A stretch of 64,000 bases of DNA. It comes from an uncultured Ruminococcus sp. Lineage in GTDB: Bacteria > Bacillota > Clostridia > Oscillospirales > Ruminococcaceae. Under the pieces are notes generated by a model, which worked only from the letters and a program-made list of their open reading frames with translations, made no database searches and was not told where the DNA came from. The stretch lies in NCBI GenBank assembly GCA_900538575.1, contig UPZA01000003.1, positions 62,001 to 126,000 on the forward strand. The letters run 5' to 3'. A program made the translations under genes and the position numbers. Below, piece by piece: positions 46,809 through 54,364 of the stretch (its first letter is position 1; each line of letters begins with the position of its first letter).

Positions 46809-47312
46809 TTATAATAAATCTTCAAACTCCTCGTAAAGCCTTACATACGCAATATCCTTAAGGGTTAATTCGCCGCAGACGTCTTCCTCGCCGTCGTTCT
46901 CTCCCGGAAAAGCGATAGTAATTTTTTCCTTGTCAAAGTCCGCGAGTATGCCGACGATTTCCTTCTCGCCGCCAAAATCCCTTATTGCTCTCACCCTTAC
47001 CGGAAGGCCTGTTCCGGCTATAAAGTGTGATTCGCGAATAAGCTCACGTTCAAGTCCGGTGGAGCCGACCTCGAGTATATAGCTTTGCGGAATGGGATCA
47101 GCTTCGTCAAGAAGCCTGTTGACCGGCTTGGTCAGATTTTCACAATCCTCTATTCCGACTCCGCCGTCCTTGTCAATAAAAATACGGAGGTACCAGCCTG
47201 CGCCCTCCTTTTCAAAGCGAATATCCCATATCCTCAAGCCCTGACGTTCCGCCTCGTTCTTTACAAGCTCATAAACGGTCTGCTCTGTGGGACCGAATTT
47301 TTTTATCTTCAT
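46809..47312 (-). CDS. rimP: Ribosome maturation factor RimP
   Basis: A 167-aa 30S-assembly factor. The N-terminal domain has EAERQGLRIWDIRFEKEGAGWYLRIFIDKDGGVGIEDCE and LDEADPIPQSYILEVGSTGLERELI; the C-terminal SH3-like domain follows. It is the first gene of a ten-gene operon that runs to gltX, driven by the promoter at 47448-47476. Confidence 0.95.
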   Translation of the reverse strand: MKIKKFGPTEQTVYELVKNEAERQGLRIWDIRFEKEGAGWYLRIFIDKDGGVGIEDCENLTKPVNRLLDEADPIPQSYILEVGSTGLERELIRESHFIAGTGLPVRVRAIRDFGGEKEIVGILADFDKEKITIAFPGENDGEEDVCGELTLKDIAYVRLYEEFEDLL

Positions 47313-47398
47313 AGTTTATATTCTCCTGCCGAAATCTCCTGAAAGTTTTAACCCATGCTTTGACCCAAGCGGCGGCCCATTTTTATGCCGCAATAAGA

Positions 47399-47420
47399 AA
47401 GACCGGAAATTTCCGGTCTT
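47399..47420 (-). promoter_or_regulatory. Perfect 22-bp palindrome in the rimP leader, possible attenuator
   Basis: AAGACCGGAAA joined directly to its complement; on the minus strand it is followed by TCTTATT. It lies about 30 nt inside the rimP transcript, so a hairpin here could terminate early or form a binding site. Confidence 0.5.
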
Positions 47421-47447
47421 GAGCATACTTTATACATACTATTTCAT

Positions 47448-47476
47448 ATTATACCACATTATGCTTGAAAAATCAA
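47448..47476 (-). promoter_or_regulatory. Sigma-A promoter of the rimP-to-gltX operon
   Basis: Minus strand: TTGATT (47471-47476), 17-bp spacer ending in an extended -10 TGG, perfect TATAAT (47448-47453). Confidence 0.82.
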
Positions 47477-47505
47477 GGGTTAAAAAAACTTTTTTATACG
47501 TCAGA

Positions 47506-47529
47506 AAGGGAACGCATAAGCGTTCCCTT
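47506..47529 (-). terminator. Hairpin downstream of the solute-binding protein gene
   Basis: Stem AAGGGAACGC/GCGTTCCCTT with an ATAA loop, 10 bp past the stop. The U-tract on the minus strand is only three bases, so termination may be weak. Confidence 0.5.
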
Positions 47530-47539
47530 AAAAAACATA

Positions 47540-48946
47540 TCAATTATATTTCGCTATTTCTTCGTCTATAACAGCCTTCCATGAATCGCGAAGCTCTGCC
47601 CATGAGGACGGCGCGCCTTCATATTTTGTTATAAGAGCGTCGGTAAGGTTCTTCATAACGCCTCTGGTGTTGTAATCGTATGTTTCGTCAGTCATTCTCG
47701 AGCCCATTCCGTAGCCGAAATCGAAAACAGGAGTTACATTTGCAGGATCCATAAGTGACTGCCACATATCCCACTGCTCCTCGGTTATGTACTTTGTCTT
47801 TTCGCCGCTGGCATTAACTGTCGGAATTAAAGCCTTTTCTCTTGCCGCCGAGGTATACTGCTCGTCTGTAGCCGCGATTCTTTCACACTTGATATATGCC
47901 GCAACCGCGTCGCCCTTATCTGAATTTGCTACAAGCATCTTAGCGCCGAACGATGTGCACAGGAAGTACTCGTCTGATCCAGGCATTTTAGGGAATGGAA
48001 CGAGGAATATATCTCCGTCGGGGTTCTTTCCGTTAGATTCTGAAAGCGCCCATGGAGCCATTCCGTAGAAAAGAACTGAACCGTCGTCCGGGAAGAAGCT
48101 GTGCCATGCGGTATCATAAAGGTTTGTTTTAGCGATTTCTTCAAGAATAAGCTCTGCCTGCTCTATTTCAGGATTCATTACATTGTTTGTAAACTTTGTT
48201 CCGTCATAATTAACAATAGTCTGTCCTGTTGACTGAACAAGAGCCTGCCCGAACCAGCCTGTACAGCCGTATCTTGTTTCACCGTCGTCCGCATTGTTTA
48301 CAAAGCTCTTCATCATGGACATGAAAGCGTCCCAATCCCATTCGCCCTTCTGATAAAGCTCATATGGATCGTCCAAACCTTCGTCCTCCATCATTTGTCT
48401 GCTGTAAATAATGCAAACGGGATCGCTTATGCAATAAGGTACTACATAATGAGCGCCCTTGTATTCCATCTTATCAGCCAAGCCCTTTACATCAGCCCAC
48501 AGCTCGTCTTCAAGATCAATGTAATCGTCTAATGGCTGATACTGATTTTTATAAACGCCGTTTGGAACAGCGTCCCATTCATAAGGGAACATATCTACAG
48601 GATCTCCGCCGAGAAGTCTGTTTGCTAAATCGTCATATTTTGTTTCATAGGTTGTTGAAATCCATTCAACCTTAGCTCCGTAAACGTCCTCAAAAAGCGT
48701 AAGCGCGATAGAACGGTCGTCATTGCCTGTCGGGTTAACGTCATAATAGCTGAGCCAGCTTATAGTCTGTCCTTTAATGTCAGGATCGCCTTCATTAATA
48801 GAAGCGTCAGCAGAAATCTTGACATCGTCTTCAGATTTTGTTCTTGACTCGGAGCCTGATTTGTCCGAATCTCCGCCGCCGCAGGCTGTAAACGCAGCCA
48901 TCATGGTCATAGCTGCCAGAGCGGCAAGTATTCTTTTTAATTTCAT
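47540..48946 (-). CDS. Extracellular solute-binding lipoprotein, ABC sugar-type, orphan
   Basis: A 468-aa lipoprotein: signal peptide with lipobox FTAC (Cys at about 22), then a Gly/Ser/Asp linker and a family 1 solute-binding fold with VEWISTTYETKYDDLANRLLGGDPVDMF and GVYKNQYQPLDDYIDLEDELWADVKG. Such proteins deliver oligosaccharides to ABC permeases. Neither permease nor ATPase is beside it: promoter and hairpin isolate it on both sides. The substrate cannot be told from the sequence. Confidence 0.88.
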   Translation of the reverse strand: MKLKRILAALAAMTMMAAFTACGGGDSDKSGSESRTKSEDDVKISADASINEGDPDIKGQTISWLSYYDVNPTGNDDRSIALTLFEDVYGAKVEWISTTYETKYDDLANRLLGGDPVDMFPYEWDAVPNGVYKNQYQPLDDYIDLEDELWADVKGLADKMEYKGAHYVVPYCISDPVCIIYSRQMMEDEGLDDPYELYQKGEWDWDAFMSMMKSFVNNADDGETRYGCTGWFGQALVQSTGQTIVNYDGTKFTNNVMNPEIEQAELILEEIAKTNLYDTAWHSFFPDDGSVLFYGMAPWALSESNGKNPDGDIFLVPFPKMPGSDEYFLCTSFGAKMLVANSDKGDAVAAYIKCERIAATDEQYTSAAREKALIPTVNASGEKTKYITEEQWDMWQSLMDPANVTPVFDFGYGMGSRMTDETYDYNTRGVMKNLTDALITKYEGAPSSWAELRDSWKAVIDEEIAKYN

Positions 48947-49013
48947 TTAATAATTCTCCTTTTGGATTAAAATAATCTCTCAGAAAAGTATTTAGCTACT
49001 TTCTTTCAATATA

Positions 49014-49042
49014 ATTATATATAATTTCCACCTATATGTCAA
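49014..49042 (-). promoter_or_regulatory. Consensus promoter of the solute-binding protein gene
   Basis: Minus strand: TTGACA (49037-49042), 17-bp spacer, TATAAT (49014-49019). The rest of the 324-bp divergent region to 49270 is AT-rich, with only this and the plus-strand promoter visible. Confidence 0.85.
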
Positions 49043-49211
49043 GAAAATTTAACGCTTTATAAATAGAAAATTTATGCAGATATAACCATATTTATATTAA
49101 TTTACAATACCATACGACGTATTTTTTATACACAGTAAATGAACATTTAATTTTCCGAGGAAATAAACTTAAACGGTCCTGATTTCAGAAAATATTATAA
49201 TAACAGTAAAT

Positions 49212-49240
49212 TTGACAGTTAGGGCAAAGAATGTTATTAT
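49212..49240 (+). promoter_or_regulatory. Promoter of the dockerin-only protein gene
   Basis: TTGACA (49212-49217), 17-bp spacer with an extended -10 TG, TATTAT (49235-49240), 31 bp before the start. Confidence 0.8.
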
Positions 49241-49270
49241 ATAATATAATCAGATTCAGGAGGTAATTAG

Positions 49271-49702
49271 ATGAAAACAAACAGATTTATAAAAATATTA
49301 GCTTGTTCTGTTTCGGTTATTTCATCGGTTCTGTATTTTAATTACGGCGCCCTTTCAATTATAGATTTCAGCGCCGGCGAAAATGAACTGATAAATAATG
49401 AAACAACTCCCTTCAAGGTGAATATTACTTCCGGAAATAAAATTGCCGCTGTTATTCCTGTGGGAATAGGCGTAAGGGGCGACGCGGACGAAAGCGGCAA
49501 CGTATCGCTTTATGACGCTATTGAAATATCCAAATATCTTATAAACAAACCCAAGGAGGGCTATCTGGATTCTCTGGGCTTCGCCATGTCCGATACCGAC
49601 CTGAACGGTCAGGTTGATTTATATGACGCTATAAACGTTGCAAAATACCTTATATATACCGGAACCCCTGAGGAAAGATGGGATCGTATATTCAATGAAT
49701 AA
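49271..49702 (+). CDS. Secreted or membrane-anchored dockerin-only protein
   Basis: A 143-aa protein with a hydrophobic N-terminus (about residues 8-28) and a 40-residue spacer. Two dockerin type I calcium-binding repeats follow, at 71-91 (DADESGNVSLYDAIEISKYL) and 108-128 (DTDLNGQVDLYDAINVAKYL). The paired D-x-D/N-x-N-G-x-V-x-L-Y-D-A pattern is clear. There is no catalytic or carbohydrate-binding domain. It has its own promoter, an AGGAGG RBS and a terminator. It could dock on a cohesin scaffold as an adaptor or cap, or use the calcium fold for another contact. No cohesin is in the window. Confidence 0.85.
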   Translation: MKTNRFIKILACSVSVISSVLYFNYGALSIIDFSAGENELINNETTPFKVNITSGNKIAAVIPVGIGVRGDADESGNVSLYDAIEISKYLINKPKEGYLDSLGFAMSDTDLNGQVDLYDAINVAKYLIYTGTPEERWDRIFNE

Positions 49703-49729
49703 GCAGGACGTATATCGTCCTGCTTTTAT
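49701..49729 (+). terminator. Intrinsic terminator of the dockerin-only gene
   Basis: A 10-bp stem AAGCAGGACG/CGTCCTGCTT with a five-base loop and TTTTA, overlapping the stop codon. Confidence 0.85.
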
Positions 49730-49735
49730 AAATCA

Positions 49736-49770
49736 AAAACGCGGACACTAACTAAAGGTCCGCGTTTTTT
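49736..49770. terminator. Second, bidirectional terminator
   Basis: Stem AAAACGCGGAC/GTCCGCGTTTT with a T6 run on the plus strand and T5 on the minus strand, so it also serves the zinc-ribbon gene. Confidence 0.85.
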
Positions 49771-49789
49771 CATACTATAATCAGCCGCA

Positions 49790-50281
49790 TTATTCTTCAT
49801 TATTTTCAGCGGCAGCCTCCGGCTGAGAAGTCTGTTCGGAGGTCTGTTGAGACTGAACAGGAGCTGCCTCAGCAGAAATATTATTATCCTCCGGAGCCGA
49901 AGAAGAATCCGAAGTAAGCTTTGAGCCGCAGCACTGACAGAACGGCTGCCCCGGATTTATTTTTGCTCCGCACTGCGGACAATTAGAAGAAGCGTTCATA
50001 CTGTCAAGCTCCTTCTTAAGCCTTTCAATCTCGGCTTTAGCATTATTTATTCCGTTAAACGGATCCTCATAGCCCGCCGGAGCAGAGTTATTTTCATTAA
50101 AAAACTTCTGACCGATATATATATATAGATTATTAATTTTAGACTCTTCATTTTTTATCGCCTTATTGAGCCTGGCCTTTTCAGTCATTTCCTTTCCCTT
50201 ATCCTGAACGTTTCTGGCGGCGTCGCTTGCCGCAGCCATAGCGTTTCCGGCAGTGCTCTTAAGCTTATCTAAAAAACCCAT
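49790..50281 (-). CDS. Zinc-ribbon protein with coiled-coil N-terminus
   Basis: A 163-aa soluble protein. Residues 1-98 are helical and amphipathic (FLDKLKSTAGNAMAAASDAARN, then a Lys/Glu-rich coiled coil). CPQCGAKINPGQPFCQCCG at about 101-119 is a four-Cys zinc ribbon, and the last 40 residues are a Ser/Gln/Glu-rich tail. No catalytic domain. It is 29 bp behind a small membrane protein gene, with which it may act. The function is unknown. Confidence 0.75.
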   Translation of the reverse strand: MGFLDKLKSTAGNAMAAASDAARNVQDKGKEMTEKARLNKAIKNEESKINNLYIYIGQKFFNENNSAPAGYEDPFNGINNAKAEIERLKKELDSMNASSNCPQCGAKINPGQPFCQCCGSKLTSDSSSAPEDNNISAEAAPVQSQQTSEQTSQPEAAAENNEE

Positions 50282-50310
50282 TTCAATTTTCTCCTTTTAA
50301 ATATCAAATA

Positions 50311-50724
50311 TTATTTATTATTTCCCGCAGAATCCACACTGATCGCCTTGTCAATAGTTGAAATTGCAACGTCTCCCTGGCTGAACGCCCTAAAGCCTAA
50401 TACAGCAAACATAATTACTTTGACAAGATCAATAATTCTGCTAAGTACATAATCCAGTTCAAGAGGTATTTCCAAGCTCCAATCAAACAGGCTGTTGAAT
50501 ATGCCCAGAATATCATTAACTGAGCTTATAACCGCTCCGCAGGCGGAAAATACCAGCATCAGCGCCACAGCCTTGAAAGCGGCCTTTCTCAGCCATATAT
50601 TTTCCTCCTTCAAAAAAATGTAGCCTGCCAGTAAAAGCATTGGTATATATCCCCCGAAAAGCGACGCAAAATACATGACTGCTCCCATAACGCCTACTGA
50701 AATACCAATTTTAGTTTTCTGCAT
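50311..50724 (-). CDS. Small integral membrane protein of unknown function
   Basis: A 137-aa protein with about three or four hydrophobic helices (near 6-35, 47-68 and 95-115). The segment LLLAGYIFLKEENIWLRKAAFKAVALML recalls small Clostridia membrane proteins that are often co-located with zinc-ribbon proteins. RBS GGAGG is present. No firm family call. Confidence 0.65.
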   Translation of the reverse strand: MQKTKIGISVGVMGAVMYFASLFGGYIPMLLLAGYIFLKEENIWLRKAAFKAVALMLVFSACGAVISSVNDILGIFNSLFDWSLEIPLELDYVLSRIIDLVKVIMFAVLGFRAFSQGDVAISTIDKAISVDSAGNNK

Positions 50725-50816
50725 AATTTTTCCTCCATATTAAAAATCTTATAATAATTTTATACTGAATCCTGAATTATGTCAATAGTAATAATAAACA
50801 AATTAATAAATACTTT

Positions 50817-52115
50817 TTATATAACGGAATATATAAGAGGAGGCTGATCTGTTGGCCTGTCAGTCAACCTGAAAATATTTTCAGCTCTTCGGGCGGCTTC
50901 CTCCAGCTTATTTTTATCGTTAGAATAAAGCGTCATTAAAACGCTGTCCTTTTCGGCATAATCTCCAAGACCGAAATTTATAATCAATCCGGCGGAATAA
51001 TCAATAGCGTCATCCTTGCCTGTGCGTCCCGCGCCTGTGAGAAGAGATACAAAACCGATTCCCTCACTGTCAATTTCAGCGATATAACCGCTTTCCTTAG
51101 CTTTTATTTCTATTTTATGCTTCGCTTCAGGAAGTAATGAATAATTATTTATAAATCCCGCGTCGCCCCCCTGAGCCGAGATCATCTTTTTAAATATTCT
51201 TAAAGCGTCTCCGCATTCAACCGCGTTTTCTGCAAACGCTCTGCACTCCTGTAAGGAGCCCTTTCCGGCAAGCTCCAGCATATTAGCCGCCAAAACCATG
51301 CAAAGCTCATAAAGTCTTCCCTTTTCTCTGCCCTTTAATACCTCGACAGCTTCTATAACCTCAAGTGCATTTCCGACCGCTTTTCCTAAGGGCTGATTCA
51401 TATCGGTTATAACGGCGCGGCACTTTTTGCCTGCATTCCGCCCAGTTTCAACCATAAGAGACGCAAGCCTTTCCGCATCATTAATATTTTTCATAAAGGC
51501 TCCGCTTCCCGTTTTAACATCCAGCAAAATGCAATCCGAACCTATCGCAAGCTTTTTGCTCATAATACTGGCGCATATCAGCGGTATACTGTCCACAGTT
51601 GATGTAACGTCCCTAAGCGCATAAAGCTTTTTGTCCGCCGGTACAAGATTTCCGCTTTGCGCTATGATTGCAGTACCGACACGGTTTACTGTATCGATAT
51701 AATTTTCACGCTCCAAATCAACATTAAAGCCTTGAATGCTTTCAAGCTTGTCGATTGTTCCTCCGGTAAAACCCAGTCCTCTTCCTGACATTTTAGGTAC
51801 TTTTATGCCGCAGGCGGCACAGACCGGAGCTATGATAAGACTTGTCTTATCGCCGATTCCGCCGGTACTGTGTTTATCCACAGTTATGCCGTCAATACCG
51901 CTTAAATCAATTTTTTCTCCTGAATCTCTCATAATAAGAGTAAGGTTTTTTGTTTCCTCCTCAGAAAGACCGTTTAAGCATACGGCCATAAGCCATGCCG
52001 ATACCTGATAATCAGGCACCTCTCCGCTGACATATCCGTTTATAAGCCATTTCATTTCATTTGCGGAAAGAGGCTGCTTTCGCTTTGTTTTGAAAATAAT
52101 GTCGCAGGCGTTCAC
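50817..52115 (-). CDS. pdp: Pyrimidine-nucleoside phosphorylase
   Basis: A 432-aa enzyme that phosphorolyses uridine, thymidine or deoxyuridine in pyrimidine salvage. KHSTGGIGDKTSLIIAPV (the phosphate-binding Lys-Ser-Thr loop), MSGRGLGFTGGTIDKLESI and DVKTGSGAFMKN are signature motifs, and the C-terminal alpha/beta domain is complete. It has its own promoter (52151-52180) and is otherwise isolated from salvage genes. Confidence 0.95.
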   Translation of the reverse strand: MNACDIIFKTKRKQPLSANEMKWLINGYVSGEVPDYQVSAWLMAVCLNGLSEEETKNLTLIMRDSGEKIDLSGIDGITVDKHSTGGIGDKTSLIIAPVCAACGIKVPKMSGRGLGFTGGTIDKLESIQGFNVDLERENYIDTVNRVGTAIIAQSGNLVPADKKLYALRDVTSTVDSIPLICASIMSKKLAIGSDCILLDVKTGSGAFMKNINDAERLASLMVETGRNAGKKCRAVITDMNQPLGKAVGNALEVIEAVEVLKGREKGRLYELCMVLAANMLELAGKGSLQECRAFAENAVECGDALRIFKKMISAQGGDAGFINNYSLLPEAKHKIEIKAKESGYIAEIDSEGIGFVSLLTGAGRTGKDDAIDYSAGLIINFGLGDYAEKDSVLMTLYSNDKNKLEEAARRAENIFRLTDRPTDQPPLIYSVI

Positions 52116-52150
52116 TGTATAACTCCTCCTTTAAAACCGACGCAATTTAC

Positions 52151-52180
52151 ATTATATGCGATTCGGTTTAAAAAATGCAA
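52151..52180 (-). promoter_or_regulatory. Promoter of pdp
   Basis: Minus strand: TTGCAT (52175-52180), 18-bp spacer, TATAAT (52151-52156). Confidence 0.65.
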
Positions 52181-52213
52181 AAAGCCGAATTTTATCAGCC
52201 TTATATAGTATTT

Positions 52214-52244
52214 GCGGCATTACCGCTTTTATCGGTAATGCCGC
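52214..52244 (-). terminator. Hairpin at the end of the SpoIID gene
   Basis: A perfect 12-bp stem GCGGCATTACCG/CGGTAATGCCGC with a seven-base loop starts nine bases past the stop. The following minus-strand bases (AAATACTATAT) are not T-rich, so it may stabilise the 3' end rather than terminate strongly. Confidence 0.55.
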
Positions 52245-52252
52245 TTAAAAAA

Positions 52253-53413
52253 TTAATAATATGTACAAGTAAAATTAGGCGATTTCAATCCCAGATAGCC
52301 TCTGAAATCATTGCCCTTAACCGTTACCTGATTATCTACTACAACGTAAGCCGCATAGCCTCCGTCTCCCTCGACTATCGAAATCCAGTTTGCCGGATTG
52401 TCAGATAAAGTAATTCCAAGGCATGATTCAAGATCAGACCTTACCTGATCAACGCTTATAACCTCGACCGTTCCGTAATGCGGGTCACACTGAGCGTCAT
52501 ATTCGCAGTATACGCTTCTCAAATAAGGAATGTCCTCATAGAATACGTCGTAGCAAGACGCGGTGCTTCCTCCGCTGGAGGCGCTGAACATGGCGAGCGC
52601 AAAGCTTCCGTTATAGTAAACGGCCTCGCCCAATACTGAATTTACAGCGTTAATTACATTCTGCGGAGGATTAGACTTAGGATAAAGATCTCCGGCGCTT
52701 CCTCCCTTATACATAATATAAGTATAGACCGCTACCGCCTGAGCCTTGATAGCCTCGTTGCTCATAGAAGAGCCGACCTCGTTATATGTAACCATTGATA
52801 CTATGTCAAGTACCGATCCGCTGACTCCTCCGGCCGAAATAGTATCCTTTGTCCTGCCGGTATTCTGGATATAAGTCCCGGGATAATAATGCTGAAGGAT
52901 CTGCTGATAGTTCCATCCAGCGTATGACGCATAATGATTAGCTCCGTTCTGACTCATTCCAACTCCGTGCCCGTATCCATAGGTTGTAAAGGCAAAATTG
53001 CCCGCCTCAACATTTACAGGCTCAGATTCCTGACGTTCCGGTACGGGAACAATCTGAATTGATTCATAATCGTCCTGCTCTATGTAGCTTACGCCCGTAT
53101 CGTTTACAACGACTCCCTCGTCAGACGGCTCGGTTTCCTCTTCGGGCGCCTCGACGGTTTCATAGCTTACAAGCGATAAATTATCATTATAATCTGATAA
53201 ATTAGCCTTCCACCATGCCGTAACCTCGTATTCATCAGTCGAATTCTCCGTCGTTTCAGGAATTTCAATTTCGGCAGCAGGCGCAGTTGTAACCTGTTTA
53301 TCTTCCACTGCTTCAACATTTCCGGTATAAAGCCTCGCTGTTAATGCGGCGGAACCCATTATCACAGCGGCTGTTAAAACGGCTATGCCCTTTCGTGGTA
53401 TTCGTAATTCCAT
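52253..53413 (-). CDS. SpoIID/LytB-like protein with permuted domain order
   Basis: A 386-aa membrane-anchored or secreted protein. Residues 8-28 form a signal anchor, then a 110-residue acidic Glu/Thr/Val linker. The GYGHGVGMSQ block with QQILQHYYPGT, normally at the C-terminus of SpoIID/LytB, comes first at 146-180. The SpoIID body follows: VTYNEVGSSMSNEAIKAQAV (203-227, with the catalytic-type Glu212), FSASSGG (276-282) and RGYLGLKSPNF (371-381). SpoIID is a peptidoglycan lytic transglycosylase acting on stem-peptide-free glycan. Start at 53413 has GGAG six bases upstream. It lies directly behind two sortase genes. Confidence 0.85.
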   Translation of the reverse strand: MELRIPRKGIAVLTAAVIMGSAALTARLYTGNVEAVEDKQVTTAPAAEIEIPETTENSTDEYEVTAWWKANLSDYNDNLSLVSYETVEAPEEETEPSDEGVVVNDTGVSYIEQDDYESIQIVPVPERQESEPVNVEAGNFAFTTYGYGHGVGMSQNGANHYASYAGWNYQQILQHYYPGTYIQNTGRTKDTISAGGVSGSVLDIVSMVTYNEVGSSMSNEAIKAQAVAVYTYIMYKGGSAGDLYPKSNPPQNVINAVNSVLGEAVYYNGSFALAMFSASSGGSTASCYDVFYEDIPYLRSVYCEYDAQCDPHYGTVEVISVDQVRSDLESCLGITLSDNPANWISIVEGDGGYAAYVVVDNQVTVKGNDFRGYLGLKSPNFTCTYY

Positions 53414-53435
53414 ATCTCTCTCCAATTCCTATTTA

Positions 53436-54338
53436 TTATTGATCCTCAGTTACAGCAGAGTCTTCACGAGCATTGCCGCCGCTCGCGGCCTTATCAATTT
53501 TATCTGCTGTTTCGTGATCACGCAAACGCCTTGCGACGACGATAAAGCGTGAATTGTCTTCGTCCAAATGACATGTTGAAAGCGTAAGAAGCTTGTCCCC
53601 GTAATCAACGTCTATATCCGGCGATATCATAGATCTACTGCGAACAGTTTCGACATAATCGTCAAAATCCTTTTCATTGCTCAGATCATGCGTATCCCAG
53701 TAAGCAAATTCTGGTCCGTAGGAGGATTCTCCGTAACTTCCGCTTGTCACAAAATATCCGAAGATTATATATTTGTAATCTCTATAATTTGAACTAAATT
53801 CAATTATAGGATTTTCATCATAAAAGGATTCGTCCTGCCTATAATAATGCAGCGTGGCAAACTTTGAACCGTTAAGCATGTTATGACCGTAAAGCACCAC
53901 GTTGTCAGTCTGCTTGCTTTCATCTGCCTCAAAATTATCTCTGTAATCCATAAAAATTGTTCCGGATTCAAGATAATCGCCGTAAAGATCTCTATGAAGA
54001 TAATAATCGTTTCCCTGTTCGTCAAGATCCTCGCCGTCATACTGAACAACCGGATAATCAACATAAGTATTGCTTATCTTAATATATCCTACAACATCGT
54101 CATTTTCCCTGAGAAGCATCTTAGCAAGTCCGGTCAATCCGGGTTCGTCCGAAAAATTTTCTATTATTGGCAGCTCAGGCTCTGTGGGAGCCTCAGTTAC
54201 CGGTTCCAAAACATCGGCCGACGAGCTTGACGGAGTCTTGTCCTCTCCGTTTCCGCCGAATACAAACACCGCGCCCAGAGCAATAACTGCTACTGCGGCA
54301 GTGCAGCCGATAGTAATCAAGCTTTTCTTAGATATCAT
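53436..54338 (-). CDS. Class B sortase
   Basis: A 300-aa membrane-anchored transpeptidase with an N-terminal helix (8-28), a Thr/Pro/Glu linker and a catalytic domain from about 65 to 273. Catalytic His152 (VLYGHNM), Cys256 (TLSTC) and Arg264 (SRFIVVARR) are in the correct spacing. GYIKISNTYVDYPVVQ and GTIFMDYRDNF are typical of class B. No protein with a recognisable C-terminal sorting signal is next to it. It is 26 bp behind the CinA-sortase fusion, which has a similar sortase domain, pointing to duplication. Confidence 0.93.
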   Translation of the reverse strand: MISKKSLITIGCTAAVAVIALGAVFVFGGNGEDKTPSSSSADVLEPVTEAPTEPELPIIENFSDEPGLTGLAKMLLRENDDVVGYIKISNTYVDYPVVQYDGEDLDEQGNDYYLHRDLYGDYLESGTIFMDYRDNFEADESKQTDNVVLYGHNMLNGSKFATLHYYRQDESFYDENPIIEFSSNYRDYKYIIFGYFVTSGSYGESSYGPEFAYWDTHDLSNEKDFDDYVETVRSRSMISPDIDVDYGDKLLTLSTCHLDEDNSRFIVVARRLRDHETADKIDKAASGGNAREDSAVTEDQ

Positions 54339-54364
54339 TTTGTTTCCTGCCCTTTCATACGTCC

